The notes under the pieces are model-generated. The model was not told the DNA's origin, did no database searches, and saw only the letters and a program-made list of their open reading frames with translations. Both the position numbers and the translations under genes were made by a program. 64,000 nt of DNA from Alistipes indistinctus YIT 12060 (GTDB lineage: Bacteria > Bacteroidota > Bacteroidia > Bacteroidales > Rikenellaceae), in assembly GCF_025144995.1 (NCBI RefSeq), contig NZ_CP102250.1:1178001-1242000 (forward strand), written 5' to 3'. This document shows, piece after piece, positions 55,065 to 64,000 of this stretch. Each line of letters opens with the position of its first letter. Position 1 is the first letter of the stretch.

Positions 55065-55083
55065 ATCTGCTTGGCTGCTTCCG

Positions 55084-56943
55084 CTAAATCAATTCTTCCA
55101 CATAATCGGCCTCGATGCGCAGGTTGCCGATGATAAATCCCTGCCGCTCCATGCTGTTCTTACCCATATAGAATTCCAACAAGTCGTGGATCGGGTCGTC
55201 CTTGGTCATGCGCACCTTGTCGAGCCGCATCTTCTCGCCGATAAACTCTTTGAATTCGTCGGCCGAAATCTCGCCCAGACCTTTAAATCGGGTGATTTCC
55301 GGATTGGGCCCCAACGCATCGACCGCCTTGAGGCGCTCTTCTTCGCTGTAACAGTAACGCGTCTCCTTCTTGTTGCGCACGCGGAACAGCGGGGTCTGCA
55401 GGATGTAAAGATGCCCCGAGCGGATCACGTCGGGAAAGAACTGCAGGAAAAAGGTCATCAACAACAACCGGATGTGCATCCCGTCGACGTCGGCATCGGT
55501 CGCGATGATGATCTTGTTATAGCGCAGGTTGTCCATATCCTCCTCGATGTTGAGCGCCGCCTGCAACAGGTTGAACTCTTCGTTCTCGTAGACGATCTTT
55601 TTCGTCAGCCCGTAACAGTTCAGCGGCTTGCCCCGCAACGAGAAAACGGCCTGCGTATTCGCATCCCGCGATTTGGTGATCGATCCGCTGGCCGAGTTAC
55701 CCTCCGTGATGAAGATCATCGACTCTTCGGCGCGAGCATGCTTGTCTCCCAGATGGATACGGCAATCGCGCAGTTTTTTATTGTTGAGGCTCACCTTCTT
55801 GGCAATTTCGCGCGCCTTTTTCTGGACGCCTGAAATCGCCTTGCGTTCCTTCTCGCTTTCGACGATCTTTTTACCCAGGATATCGGCCGTCGCGGGATGT
55901 TTGTGCAGGTAGTTGTCAAGGTGCTCCTTGAGGAAATCGACAATGTAGTTACGTACCGTCGGGCCGTCCTCCTGACGCTTGTCCATCTGCTTCGAACTGA
56001 GCTTGATTTTAGTCTGCGACTCAAACTCCGGATCGAAGATCTTGACGCTGATGGCCGCAACGATCGACGTGCGGATATCCGACGCATCGTAATCCTTATG
56101 GTAAAACTCGCGGATCGTTTTGGCGATCGCCTCACGGAACGCGCTTTGGTGCGTCCCGCCCTGCGTCGTATGCTGGCCGTTCACGAACGAGAAGTAGCTC
56201 TCGCCGTAACCGGTACCGTGCGTAATGGCCACCTCGATATCCTTACCGGTAAGGTGGATCGGTTCATAAAGCGGCTCTTCTGTCATGTTCTCATTCAGCA
56301 GGTCGAGCAATCCGTTTTTCGATGAATAACTCTGTCCGTTGAACTTGATCGTGAGGCCCAGGTTGAGGTAAGTATAATTCTTGATAAGGGTCTCGACATA
56401 TTCCAGGTTATAACTGTACTCGCCGAATACCTCTTCATCGACCACAAAGCGGATCAATGTACCGGTACGTTCGTTCACGCCGCTCTCCCAGATGTCGTCC
56501 TGCTGGATACCTGCGGCGAAATGGACCGTGTGCGCCTCGCCGTCGCGTACGCTGCGCGCCATAAACTCGCTCGAAAGCATATTCACGGCCTTGACGCCGA
56601 CCCCATTGAGGCCGACCGTCTTTTCGAAAGCGGCCGAACCGTATTTACCGCCGGTATTCATCTCCGAGACCGCCGCAGCGAGGCTTTTCAGCGGAATACC
56701 GCGCCCGTAATCACGGATCGTCACCGCTTTGCCTTCGACCGTGATCTCGATCACCTTGCCCGCGCCCATGATGAACTCGTCGACCGAGTTATCCATCACC
56801 TCCTTGATCAGCACGTAAATACCGTCGTCGGGCGCCGTACCGTCGCCCAACTTGCCGATATACATACCCGGCCGCAACCGGATATGTTCACGCGGACTCA
56901 GGGTTTTGATGTCGTCGTCCGTATAATTTGCAATACCACTCAT
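55084..56943 (-). CDS. parE: DNA topoisomerase IV subunit B
   Basis: A 619-residue GHKL ATPase of topoisomerase IV. Seen: [22 protein letters not shown] (the ATP-binding Asn), [10 protein letters not shown], the [11 protein letters not shown] lid and, in the TOPRIM part, EGNSASGS and [15 protein letters not shown]. It drives strand passage in the ParC-ParE complex. Its length is typical and it begins at [15 protein letters not shown]. The parC gene follows 19 bases later. The plsC gene lies 39 bases upstream in the same direction and may share the transcript. Confidence 0.93.
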   Translation of the reverse strand: MSGIANYTDDDIKTLSPREHIRLRPGMYIGKLGDGTAPDDGIYVLIKEVMDNSVDEFIMGAGKVIEITVEGKAVTIRDYGRGIPLKSLAAAVSEMNTGGKYGSAAFEKTVGLNGVGVKAVNMLSSEFMARSVRDGEAHTVHFAAGIQQDDIWESGVNERTGTLIRFVVDEEVFGEYSYNLEYVETLIKNYTYLNLGLTIKFNGQSYSSKNGLLDLLNENMTEEPLYEPIHLTGKDIEVAITHGTGYGESYFSFVNGQHTTQGGTHQSAFREAIAKTIREFYHKDYDASDIRTSIVAAISVKIFDPEFESQTKIKLSSKQMDKRQEDGPTVRNYIVDFLKEHLDNYLHKHPATADILGKKIVESEKERKAISGVQKKAREIAKKVSLNNKKLRDCRIHLGDKHARAEESMIFITEGNSASGSITKSRDANTQAVFSLRGKPLNCYGLTKKIVYENEEFNLLQAALNIEEDMDNLRYNKIIIATDADVDGMHIRLLLMTFFLQFFPDVIRSGHLYILQTPLFRVRNKKETRYCYSEEERLKAVDALGPNPEITRFKGLGEISADEFKEFIGEKMRLDKVRMTKDDPIHDLLEFYMGKNSMERQGFIIGNLRIEADYVEELI

Positions 56944-56982
56944 TCCTGTCTGCTTCCTATCTTTTCTTTTTCTATCTTCCTT

Positions 56983-57750
56983 TTATACCCTGCAGGCTTC
57001 CCCGCCCTGCGGAATCGCCCCGTCCGCATACAGGTCGGGATTCATGCCGCGATGCACCTCTTTCATCAGGGCTTCTACCTCCGCCGTCAGCTCGCGAACG
57101 CCTTTGGATGCAACCTCTTCGGGCGGAATCGGGTCCAGCACCTGCACACGGAAAGTGTGCGGCATCCGCAGCTTCCAGCCGTTCTGCACCTCGAAATTAC
57201 CGTCGTGCACCACCGGAAGTATTCCCACTCCCGCACTTTTCGCCATCAGGAAAGCTCCCTCCTTGAAACGGCCCATACGGCCCGTTTTCGTGCGCGTCCC
57301 CTCCGGAAAGAGAGTCACCGACGTGCCGCGCGAAAGGTAATCATCAGCCTCTTCCATCATGTGCCGTGCACTGCGGCTCGAACCGCGCTCGATGGCAATG
57401 TCCCCGTGCATCTGCAGCACCCAGCCGAAAATCGGAATCCGCATCACCTCGCGCTTCGACACCCATTTGAAATTGAGCGGAAGCACGTACATCAGCGGCA
57501 CATCAAGCATCGACTGGTGGTTCGTCACGATCACATAGGCCTTTCCCCGGTCGATTTTTTCCCGCCCCGCCACCTTCAGCCGCCACAGCGGACACAAGCG
57601 GTAAATACCCATCGACCAAATCCGCGACACCCGATGGAGAACCACCCTCTCCCGGTCGAACTTCACCGTCAGCACATAAAGCAACGCAAAGGGAATGAAG
57701 CAGAGGATCGTAAACAGCAGGAAAAAGAGGTAATAGAACACAGAGGCCAT
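56983..57750 (-). CDS. plsC: 1-acyl-sn-glycerol-3-phosphate acyltransferase
   Basis: A 255-residue membrane enzyme. An N-terminal hydrophobic hairpin (FYYLFFLLFTILCFIPFALLYVL) precedes the acyltransferase motifs: NHQSMLD (His78, Asp83) and FPEGTRT (148-154), plus MHGDIAIER and VGILPVVHDG. It adds the second acyl chain to make phosphatidic acid at the inner membrane. Its C-terminus is Glu/Pro-rich and basic, as usual. It precedes parE and reads into it; promoters are not clear. Confidence 0.92.
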   Translation of the reverse strand: MASVFYYLFFLLFTILCFIPFALLYVLTVKFDRERVVLHRVSRIWSMGIYRLCPLWRLKVAGREKIDRGKAYVIVTNHQSMLDVPLMYVLPLNFKWVSKREVMRIPIFGWVLQMHGDIAIERGSSRSARHMMEEADDYLSRGTSVTLFPEGTRTKTGRMGRFKEGAFLMAKSAGVGILPVVHDGNFEVQNGWKLRMPHTFRVQVLDPIPPEEVASKGVRELTAEVEALMKEVHRGMNPDLYADGAIPQGGEACRV

Positions 57751-58174
57751 CGCACGACGGATTTTACCATTTTAAACTCTGCAAGTTTAACACATTTTTT
57801 CCGTTTTTCCGTCCCGGAGCCGCACCAATTATCAACAATTAATCACAGCTAAAGCCACCTATTTCGGGCTTTCAGCCCAGCCGGAGATCTCATTCCGGCA
57901 CATCCGGAAACAAGCCGCGAAGCTCCACACCCCCTCTTTCCGCACAACACTCCTCACACCGGCCGGAATGCGCCCCGCACACGCTCCGGAAACACATCCC
58001 GAAACGGCATCACCCCCTCCCGGAACGCGAATGGCGAAAAATGTGTATCTTTGCTCCGGTCTCGGGGAGCCGCACCGAAAAGGCAGTTCCGGCACAACAG
58101 ACTACCATTCGATCCGATAACAGCAGCAAAACGGCACCAACAGAAAAGATATTTAACCCCAAAACATCAGAGAG
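57751..58174. other. Divergent region between plsC and fabD
   Basis: About 420 bases with no protein-like frame. The fabD -7 box is at 58046-58053. A weak minus-strand box (TAAACTTG, 57782-57789) lies upstream of plsC. A repeated CAATTA element occurs near 57826-57842; its meaning is unclear. Confidence 0.4.
58046..58053 (+). promoter_or_regulatory. -7 box TATCTTTG of fabD
   Basis: A full TAnnTTTG match, giving a leader of about 120 bases before the fabD ATG. No TTTG at the -33 distance. Confidence 0.5.
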
Positions 58175-59059
58175 ATGAAAGCATTCGTATTCCCGGGCCA
58201 GGGCGCCCAGTTCGTCGGCATGGGCAAAGACCTGTACGACAACGTGCCCGCAGCCAAGGAACTGTTCGAAAAAGCCAACGAAATCCTCGGCTTTTCGATC
58301 ACCGACATCATGTTCGCCGGAACCGACGAACAGCTCAAACAGACCAAGGTTACGCAACCCGCTATTTTCCTGCATTCGGTGATCCTCGCCAAATCGCTCG
58401 GCGCAGAATTCGCCCCCGAAATGGTCGCCGGCCACTCGCTGGGCGAATTCAGCGCACTGGTAGCCGCCGGCGCCCTCGGCTTCGAAGACGGCCTGACCCT
58501 CGTATCGAAACGCGCAATGGCCATGCAGAAGGCCTGCGAACAGAACCCTTCGACGATGGCCGCCATCATCGGCCTGCCCGACAACGTCGTAGAAGAGATT
58601 TGCGCCTCGATTCCCGGTGTGGTCGTCCCGGCCAACTACAACTGCCCCGGCCAGCTGGTGATCTCCGGCAGCAACGAGGCCGTCGACGCCGCCTGCGCCA
58701 AACTGACCGAAGCCGGTGCGAAACGCGCGCTGAAGCTGAACGTCGGCGGTGCGTTCCACTCTCCGCTGATGGAACCCGCCCGCGTGGAGCTCGAAGCCGC
58801 CATCCAGGCCGCTCCGTTCACGAAACCGGTTTGCCCGGTCTACCAGAATGTCGATGCGAAACCGCACACCGACCCCGCCGAAATCAAGGCTAACCTGATC
58901 GCACAGTTGACCGCTCCGGTGCGCTGGACCCAGATCGCACAGAACATGATCGCCGACGGCGCCGCTTCGTTCACCGAACTCGGCCCCGGAACCGTCCTGC
59001 AGGGCCTGATCAAAAAGGTAAACCGCGAAGCACAGGCCACTTCAAAACAGTCTTTGTAA
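58175..59059 (+). CDS. fabD: Malonyl-CoA:ACP transacylase
   Basis: A 294-residue acyltransferase of normal FabD length. FPGQGAQFVGMG opens the protein; the nucleophile motif is GHSLGE (Ser88), and His195 in GGAFHSP is the partner. It transfers malonyl from CoA to acyl carrier protein, the entry step of fatty acid elongation in the cytosol. It stands alone here, apart from the other fab genes, with a -7 box upstream and a strong terminator at 59124. Confidence 0.96.
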   Translation: MKAFVFPGQGAQFVGMGKDLYDNVPAAKELFEKANEILGFSITDIMFAGTDEQLKQTKVTQPAIFLHSVILAKSLGAEFAPEMVAGHSLGEFSALVAAGALGFEDGLTLVSKRAMAMQKACEQNPSTMAAIIGLPDNVVEEICASIPGVVVPANYNCPGQLVISGSNEAVDAACAKLTEAGAKRALKLNVGGAFHSPLMEPARVELEAAIQAAPFTKPVCPVYQNVDAKPHTDPAEIKANLIAQLTAPVRWTQIAQNMIADGAASFTELGPGTVLQGLIKKVNREAQATSKQSL

Positions 59060-59123
59060 ATCCTCAGCGGCCCGCCGAGGCCGCCAGAACCGGTTTATAA
59101 GTTTTTTATAAAAAACCTTTCCC

Positions 59124-59161
59124 CGGAACCGACCGCATCCCGCAGTCGGTTCCGTTGTTTT
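59124..59161 (+). terminator. Intrinsic terminator of fabD
   Basis: A perfect 10-base-pair stem (59124-59133 with 59145-59154), followed by TTGTTTT. It lies 65 bases after the fabD stop. A second, AT-only palindrome GTTTTTTATAAAAAAC (59101-59116) precedes it. Confidence 0.8.
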
Positions 59162-59199
59162 CATTCCAAACCCTCTTATATCGTAAATTATTTTATAAA

Positions 59200-59207
59200 T
59201 ATTTTTG
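59200..59207 (+). promoter_or_regulatory. -7 box TATTTTTG of the ROK regulator
   Basis: A full TAnnTTTG match in AT-rich DNA, 84 bases before the ATG at 59291. No TTTG at the -33 distance. Confidence 0.45.
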
Positions 59208-59290
59208 CATTATTGCGTTTTTTTATTTTCTTTTGTTAAAGGAATTCAAAAAACAATTTTTCCGGCTACCACCCACCATATCCGAAACGT

Positions 59291-60520
59291 ATGAGCTCGT
59301 TACAGGAATTTTTCAACCGTCCGGAGCACGACCACGCCAAGGGCATCGTGCAAAAAAACAACATCATCAAACGCAGCATCATCGCCTACATGGCCGTTCA
59401 CGGCGAATGTACGCTGGCCGAACTGGCCCGGGAACTGCACATCAGCATTCCGACGGTCACCAAGCTCGTCGAAGAGCTCGTGCGCGAGAAGATCATCAAC
59501 GACAGGGGCAAAATCGAAACTAGCGGCGGACGGCGCCCGAATGTCTTCGGACTGGCCAATTCGGCGATCTACTTCGCCGGCGTCGAGATCAGCCGCGACC
59601 AGATGGTAATGGTAATCACCGACCTGCAGAACAACCTCATCACCACACACCGCTGCGCAGACTTCGCGCTCGAGGACACCGAAGAGTGCCTCAACCACAT
59701 CCGCCAGGCAACCGAGAAATTCCTCTCCACCTGCGGCGTAGACCGTTCGAAACTGCTGGGCGTGGGAATCTGCATCGCAGGCCGGGTAAATCCGGAAACG
59801 GGCCGCAGCTACAAATATTTCACGGCGAATCCGCAGTCACTCTCCGAGATGATCGAATCCTTCATCGGCCATCCGGTGCTGATCGAGAACGACACGCGCG
59901 CCAAATGCTACGGCGAATATTCGAAAGGATGCACCGGCAACGAGAAGAATATCATCTACCTGAACCTGGGACGCGGCGTAGCGATCGGGATCATTGTCGA
60001 CGGTAAAATCTACTACGGACGCTCGGGTTTCGCCGGAGAGTTCGGACACACCCCCTTCTTCGAAAACGAAATCATCTGCGATTGTGGTAAAAAAGGGTGT
60101 CTGGAGACCGAAGTATCGGGCATCGCCATCGAGAACAAGATGATCGCGCAGATTCAAAAGGGGCGCAACACGATCCTGATGGACAAGTACAACCGTACGG
60201 GCAAGATCCACATCACGGATATCATCCACGCCGCGCGTAACGACGACAACCTGTCGATCGAACTGATCGAGGAGGCGGGCGAAAAGATCGGCAAGAGCAT
60301 CGCCTTCCTGATCAACATCTTCAACCCGGAACAGGTGATCATCGGCGGCTACCTGGCCGGCGCGGGCGACTACCTGATGCTGCCGCTCAAATCGGCCGTC
60401 AACAAATTCTCGCTGCGGCTTGTCTACAACGATACGCTCTTCCGCACCACCAAGCTCGACGACAACATAGGCGCGCTGGGCGCGGCCATGCTCATCCGCA
60501 ATAAAATCATCGGATTATAA
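59291..60520 (+). CDS. ROK-family transcriptional regulator
   Basis: A 409-residue protein. Residues 20-80 form a winged helix (CTLAELARELHISIPTVTKLVEELV). The ROK domain follows: VGICIAGRVNPETG, the Asp in ENDTRA (Asp201), GEFGHTPF (250-257) and the zinc motif CDCGKKGC (Cys263, Cys265, Cys270). The residues of sugar kinases are kept, but the HTH makes it a regulator of the NagC/Mlc type, which senses a sugar or sugar phosphate. Its target genes are not shown; the GNAT gene starts 8 bases after its stop. It is preceded by a -7 box and a fabD terminator, so it has its own promoter. Confidence 0.9.
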   Translation: MSSLQEFFNRPEHDHAKGIVQKNNIIKRSIIAYMAVHGECTLAELARELHISIPTVTKLVEELVREKIINDRGKIETSGGRRPNVFGLANSAIYFAGVEISRDQMVMVITDLQNNLITTHRCADFALEDTEECLNHIRQATEKFLSTCGVDRSKLLGVGICIAGRVNPETGRSYKYFTANPQSLSEMIESFIGHPVLIENDTRAKCYGEYSKGCTGNEKNIIYLNLGRGVAIGIIVDGKIYYGRSGFAGEFGHTPFFENEIICDCGKKGCLETEVSGIAIENKMIAQIQKGRNTILMDKYNRTGKIHITDIIHAARNDDNLSIELIEEAGEKIGKSIAFLINIFNPEQVIIGGYLAGAGDYLMLPLKSAVNKFSLRLVYNDTLFRTTKLDDNIGALGAAMLIRNKIIGL

Positions 60521-60528
60521 CCTGAATC

Positions 60529-61068
60529 ATGGCAGACCTGCTTCAAAGCGAACTGATCAAACTGCGGGCGATGGAGCCCGAGGACATCGAAATCCTCTAC
60601 CGGTGGGAAAACGACACCGACATCTGGAAGGTAAGCAACACGATCGCGCCGTTCTCGAAATACGTGCTGCGACAGTTCATCGAGAACCAGAGCCGCGATA
60701 TCTACGAGACCCGGCAGTTACGCCTGATTATCGAGTCGCGCACCTCGGGAACACCGGTCGGGGCGATCGATCTGTTCGACCTCGACCCCTACAACCTGCG
60801 CGCCGGGGTAGGCATCCTGATTTACGACAAAAACGACCAGAAGCGCGGATTCGCCTCGGAAGCCGTCGCACTGCTGATCCGCTATTGTTTCCAGATACTG
60901 GGACTCAACCAGCTCTATTGCAATATACCGGCAGACAACATCGCCAGCCAGGCTCTGTTCAAAAGCAAAGGGTTCCGGGTAATCGGACTGAAGAAAGAGT
61001 GGATCAAAACCACATCGGACTGGCAGGATGAATATATGCTCCAGCTACTCAATCCCAAAAAATACTGA
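60529..61068 (+). CDS. GNAT-family N-acetyltransferase (RimJ/RimL or SpeG-like)
   Basis: A 179-residue acetyltransferase. It opens with LIKLRAMEPEDIEILYRWEND, typical of RimJ/RimL-type GNATs; the acetyl-CoA site is DQKRGFASEAVALLIRY (the Q/RxxGxG/A pattern) and the end is NIASQALFKSKGFRVIG. Substrates of this branch include ribosomal protein N-termini, spermidine and antibiotics; nothing here chooses between them. It starts 8 bases after the ROK gene and is probably cotranscribed. Its last 24 bases overlap the end of the convergent HsdR-N-like gene. Confidence 0.87.
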   Translation: MADLLQSELIKLRAMEPEDIEILYRWENDTDIWKVSNTIAPFSKYVLRQFIENQSRDIYETRQLRLIIESRTSGTPVGAIDLFDLDPYNLRAGVGILIYDKNDQKRGFASEAVALLIRYCFQILGLNQLYCNIPADNIASQALFKSKGFRVIGLKKEWIKTTSDWQDEYMLQLLNPKKY

Positions 61069-61530
61069 CAGGTCGGGGAAATTACCCAACGGTGCGTAAC
61101 GCCCCGCCCGGGCGTCCCATTCGAAACACAGGTGCCGCCTGCCGTTGGTAAGCAGCACGTAGCGCGCACCCACAACGCTGTTATAGCGTACGGCCTGGGC
61201 CAATACATTCCGGGCCACCCCTTCCTCTTCAAGCGCCACATCCGGCGCCTTGCACTCCGCCAGCAGGCACGGTTTCCCGTCCCGGCCGCACACCACGATG
61301 TCGGCCCGTTGCGACATACCGCCCAACAACACCGGGTACTCCTGCGAAACATACTGCGGCACCGCCCCCATCCGCTCGCTAAGAAACCGGATCAGGTGCT
61401 GGCGCACCCATTCTTCGGGAGTCAGCACGAGCCACATTCCCCGAAGCGCATCCCACACCTCGTATCCGCCGCTGCCGGAGCGCAGGCGAAAACAATATTC
61501 AGGGAAATTTAACACGGGAAAAGCACCCAT
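61045..61530 (-). CDS. HsdR N-terminal-like PD-(D/E)XK protein (orphan)
   Basis: A 161-residue protein. It resembles the N-terminal nuclease domain of type I restriction HsdR: TPEEWVRQHLIRFLSE, then the possible PD-(D/E)XK core RADIVVCGRDG...CLLAECKAPD, then VARNVLAQAVRYNSVVGARYVLLTNGRR. Stand-alone proteins of this type occur across Bacteroidetes, usually without hsdM or hsdS, and none are here. It may be a DNA-binding or nuclease protein of unknown role. It overlaps the convergent GNAT gene by 24 bases and has a minus-strand -7 box at 61626. Confidence 0.83.
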   Translation of the reverse strand: MGAFPVLNFPEYCFRLRSGSGGYEVWDALRGMWLVLTPEEWVRQHLIRFLSERMGAVPQYVSQEYPVLLGGMSQRADIVVCGRDGKPCLLAECKAPDVALEEEGVARNVLAQAVRYNSVVGARYVLLTNGRRHLCFEWDARAGRYAPLGNFPDLSVFFGIE

Positions 61531-61625
61531 TATTAAAAAATATTATTATCTTTCGGGGATTGTTTTTTTTTGCGCGAAAAAAGACCGCAAACCCAAGCAG
61601 GACAAGGGTTGCGGCATCTGTGTTG

Positions 61626-61633
61626 CAAAGATA
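61626..61633 (-). promoter_or_regulatory. -7 box TATCTTTG of the HsdR-N-like gene
   Basis: A full TAnnTTTG match on the minus strand, 96 bases before the ATG at 61530. It lies in the 150-base gap shared with the malic enzyme gene. No -33 TTTG found. Confidence 0.5.
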
Positions 61634-61677
61634 ACCAAATTTACCAAGAACGTATAAAATCAGTCAAATAAAAACGA

Positions 61678-63975
61678 ATGATACCGGAAACTAACATGGA
61701 AACAGACAAAAAAAGCTTGAGGGACGAAGCGCTGGCCTATCATGCCGAGGGCAGACCCGGCAAGATCGAGGTAATCCCAACCAAACCTTACAGTACGCAG
61801 AAAGACCTTTCGCTCGCCTATTCGCCCGGCGTAGCCGAACCGTGCCTCGAGATCGAAAAAAATCCCGACAACGCATACAAATATACCGACAAGGGAAACC
61901 TCGTCGCCGTCATCTCCAACGGGACGGCCGTCCTGGGGCTCGGCGACATCGGAGCCCAGGCCGGCAAGCCGGTAATGGAAGGCAAGGGGCTTTTGTTCAA
62001 AACCTTCGCCGATATAGACGTATTCGACATCGAGGTAGACACGAAAGATACCGAAAAATTTATCGAAACGGTCAAGAATATCTCGGTCACTTTCGGCGGC
62101 ATCAACCTCGAGGACATCAAGGCCCCCGAGTGTTTCGTGATCGAGGAGCGGCTCAAGGAGGAGCTTTCGATCCCCGTCATGCACGACGACCAGCACGGCA
62201 CGGCGATCATTTCGGCCGCCGCGCTGCTCAACGCGCTCGAGATCACAGGCAAGAAGATCGGAAAGGTGAAAGTGGTCGTCAACGGCGCGGGCGCAGCAGC
62301 CGTTTCGTGCGCGAAGCTTTACATCGCGCTGGGCGTCGAGCCTAAAAACATGGTGATGTGCGACAGCAAAGGAGTGCTTTCGGTGCGCCGCAAGGATCTC
62401 AATCCGACCAAAGCCCGTTTCGCCACCTCCCGCGACGTCAACACGCTCGAAGAAGCCGTCAAAGGGGCTGATGTATTTCTCGGGCTCTCGGTGGCCGACG
62501 TACTGACTTCCGAAATGGTGCAAAGCATGGCCAAAAACCCGATCGTCTTCGCGCTGGCCAACCCGAACCCGGAAATCCGTTACGAAGTAGCCCACGCGGC
62601 CCGTCCCGACATCATCTTCGCTACGGGACGTTCGGACTACCCCAACCAGGTAAACAACGTGCTCGGCTTCCCTTATATCTTCCGCGGTGCGCTCGACGTA
62701 CGGGCCACGAAGATCAACGAGGAGATGAAGATCGCCGCGGTACGCGCGCTGGCCGAACTGACCAAGGAACCGGTACCCGATATGGTAGCAGCCGCCTATA
62801 ACGACAACAACATCACTTTCGGCCGCGAGTACCTGATCCCGAAAGCACTCGACCCCAGGCTGATCACACGCATCTCGATGGCCGTCGCCAAAGCGGCGAT
62901 CGAATCGGGCGTCGCGCGCAAAACGATCACCGACTGGGACGCTTACAGCCAGGAACTCGAAAACCGCATGGGACGCGACGACAAACTGATGCGCTCGATC
63001 CGCTCGATGGCCCGCACGGCCACCCCGCGCAGGCTGGTCTTCAGCGAAGGAGACAGCCTCAACACGATCAAGGCGGCGATCCACCTGCTTTCGGACGGCA
63101 TCGCCACCCCGATCCTCATTGGCAGCCGCAGTAAAATTCACGCACTGCTGGACGAGCACAAACTCTCGCTGGACGACAAATACATCCTCGACTTCCGCAG
63201 CGACGAAGAGGAACCGCGCCGCCAGCGGTACGCCACGCTACTGTACAGCAAAATGAGCCGCAAGGGTATCAACCACGCCGAAGCGCTCAAATACATGATG
63301 CAACGCGACTGGTTCACGCTGATGATGGTCGCTTCGGGCGATGCGGATACTTCCCTGCTCGGTTTCGGGCACAGCTACATCCAGTCGCTCGAACCGGTGC
63401 GGCAGGTATTCAGCCTCCAACCGTCGAACCGGCTGGCGACAATGCAGATCGTCACCACCAAGCGCGGCCCGATGTTCTTCGCCGATACGGCCGTAATTCC
63501 GTCGCCGAGTGCCGAAGACCTCGCCGAAATCGCACTGATGGCCGCCAAGACGGTACGCCGGTTCGGTATCGAACCGGTTATCGCGATGCTCTCCTACTCC
63601 AATTTCGGCACCGACGAGGAACCGCTCGCGCTGAAAGTGACCAAAGCGGTCGAAATCCTGCACAACCAGTACCCCGAACTGCTGGTGGAGGGTGAAATGA
63701 AGGCTGATATCGCACTCGACCGCGAATCCCGGGTCCACCTCTATCCGTTCAACAAACTGGGCGACCGCGAAGTCAATACGTTCATCTTCCCGAACCTGTC
63801 GGCCGCGAACATCTCCTACAAGCTGGTCGAAATGCTCGGAGGCGCCGAAATCAACGGTCCGATCCTGATGGGACTGAGCCGCGCAAACGTCCACCTGGTG
63901 TCGGAAACGGCCAGCGTGCGCACGCTGATCAACCTCGGCATGATCGCCGCCGCCGAAGCTACCCCGGCGAAATAA
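61678..63975 (+). CDS. maeB: NADP-dependent malic enzyme fused to a phosphotransacetylase-like domain
   Basis: A 765-residue protein of MaeB type. Residues 1-430 are malic enzyme: the catalytic Tyr48 in LAYSPGVAEP, NGTAVLGLGDIG, Lys103 in VMEGKGLLFK, and the metal site HDDQHGTAIISAAALLNALE. From about residue 435 a phosphotransacetylase-like domain follows (RRLVFSEGDS, GLSRANVHLVSETAS), which usually binds acetyl-CoA and regulates the enzyme rather than acting on acetyl phosphate. It decarboxylates malate to pyruvate and makes NADPH. ATG 61678 gives a start at MIPETN; the ATG at 61696 (METDKKSLRDEAL) is equally possible. Confidence 0.95.
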   Translation: MIPETNMETDKKSLRDEALAYHAEGRPGKIEVIPTKPYSTQKDLSLAYSPGVAEPCLEIEKNPDNAYKYTDKGNLVAVISNGTAVLGLGDIGAQAGKPVMEGKGLLFKTFADIDVFDIEVDTKDTEKFIETVKNISVTFGGINLEDIKAPECFVIEERLKEELSIPVMHDDQHGTAIISAAALLNALEITGKKIGKVKVVVNGAGAAAVSCAKLYIALGVEPKNMVMCDSKGVLSVRRKDLNPTKARFATSRDVNTLEEAVKGADVFLGLSVADVLTSEMVQSMAKNPIVFALANPNPEIRYEVAHAARPDIIFATGRSDYPNQVNNVLGFPYIFRGALDVRATKINEEMKIAAVRALAELTKEPVPDMVAAAYNDNNITFGREYLIPKALDPRLITRISMAVAKAAIESGVARKTITDWDAYSQELENRMGRDDKLMRSIRSMARTATPRRLVFSEGDSLNTIKAAIHLLSDGIATPILIGSRSKIHALLDEHKLSLDDKYILDFRSDEEEPRRQRYATLLYSKMSRKGINHAEALKYMMQRDWFTLMMVASGDADTSLLGFGHSYIQSLEPVRQVFSLQPSNRLATMQIVTTKRGPMFFADTAVIPSPSAEDLAEIALMAAKTVRRFGIEPVIAMLSYSNFGTDEEPLALKVTKAVEILHNQYPELLVEGEMKADIALDRESRVHLYPFNKLGDREVNTFIFPNLSAANISYKLVEMLGGAEINGPILMGLSRANVHLVSETASVRTLINLGMIAAAEATPAK

Positions 63976-64000
63976 ACCCGCGACGTTTTCGGAATCCATC

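Noticed and set aside
53472-55133. 553-codon plus-strand frame over parC
   Set aside because: It is antisense to the breakage domain of topoisomerase IV and has no protein-like sequence.
57859-58095. 78-codon minus-strand frame before fabD
   Set aside because: It overlaps the fabD -7 box on the other strand and has no recognisable features.

Overview
The window looks like chromosomal DNA of a gut Bacteroidales species, most likely Alistipes or a close Rikenellaceae relative. This rests on several signs: repeated matches to the Bacteroidetes promoter pattern TTTG-N19-21-TAnnTTTG, SusB/GH97, DUF1080 and TonB families, a type IX secretion C-terminal domain, the lolA-ftsK and DUF4199-GT2-DUF4293 arrangements, and a base composition richer in G+C than typical Bacteroides. 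The genus is an inference. I saw no insertion sequence, prophage, CRISPR array, rRNA or tRNA gene. The DNA reads as a mosaic of core genes and small accessory loci.

Layout. 0-10 kb: end of menA, a zinc-binding membrane protein, a methyltransferase remnant, a 7-alpha-hydroxysteroid-dehydrogenase-like SDR, a small protein, a pyrimidine-rich gap, a lipoprotein, dinB, ferritin, an ArsC/Spx-like protein, an MFS exporter and an NhaC antiporter. 9.4-14.7 kb: a DUF4465 lipoprotein behind a cobalamin riboswitch, then a divergent guanine/xanthine salvage locus (guaD <-> xpt-xanthine permease-Nramp). 14.8-19.7 kb: a GH97 glycosidase, a hemerythrin/LuxR regulator pair, and an OB-fold lipoprotein with a PepSY-type membrane protein. 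20.1-28.7 kb: a six-gene cluster (TonB receptor, DUF4876 lipoprotein, DUF6850-like barrel, ABC ATPase, membrane permease, DUF4857 protein). 29.1-32.8 kb: an S8 protease with a T9SS sorting domain beside a PorV-like barrel. 32.9-37.6 kb: an MscS channel, a DUF1080 protein and a DUF5703 glycosidase-like protein.

37.7-64 kb is mostly housekeeping: mltG, SRP RNA, a YrdC/YciO protein, DUF4199-GT2-DUF4293, lolA-ftsK, murI-purL, aroK with a DUF3298 lipoprotein, topoisomerase IV (parC, parE), plsC, fabD, a ROK regulator with a GNAT enzyme, an orphan HsdR-N-like protein and a malic enzyme/phosphotransacetylase fusion.

How genes appear to work together. GuaD makes xanthine from guanine, the permease imports xanthine and Xpt converts it to XMP. 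The riboswitch links the DUF4465 protein to vitamin B12. The S8 protease and PorV-like protein look like cargo and attachment partner of type IX secretion. In the six-gene cluster, an outer-membrane importer and surface lipoprotein are followed by an ABC module of unknown substrate. That cluster is the best candidate here for an undescribed system. All family names come from reading the sequence and from memory. No search was run.
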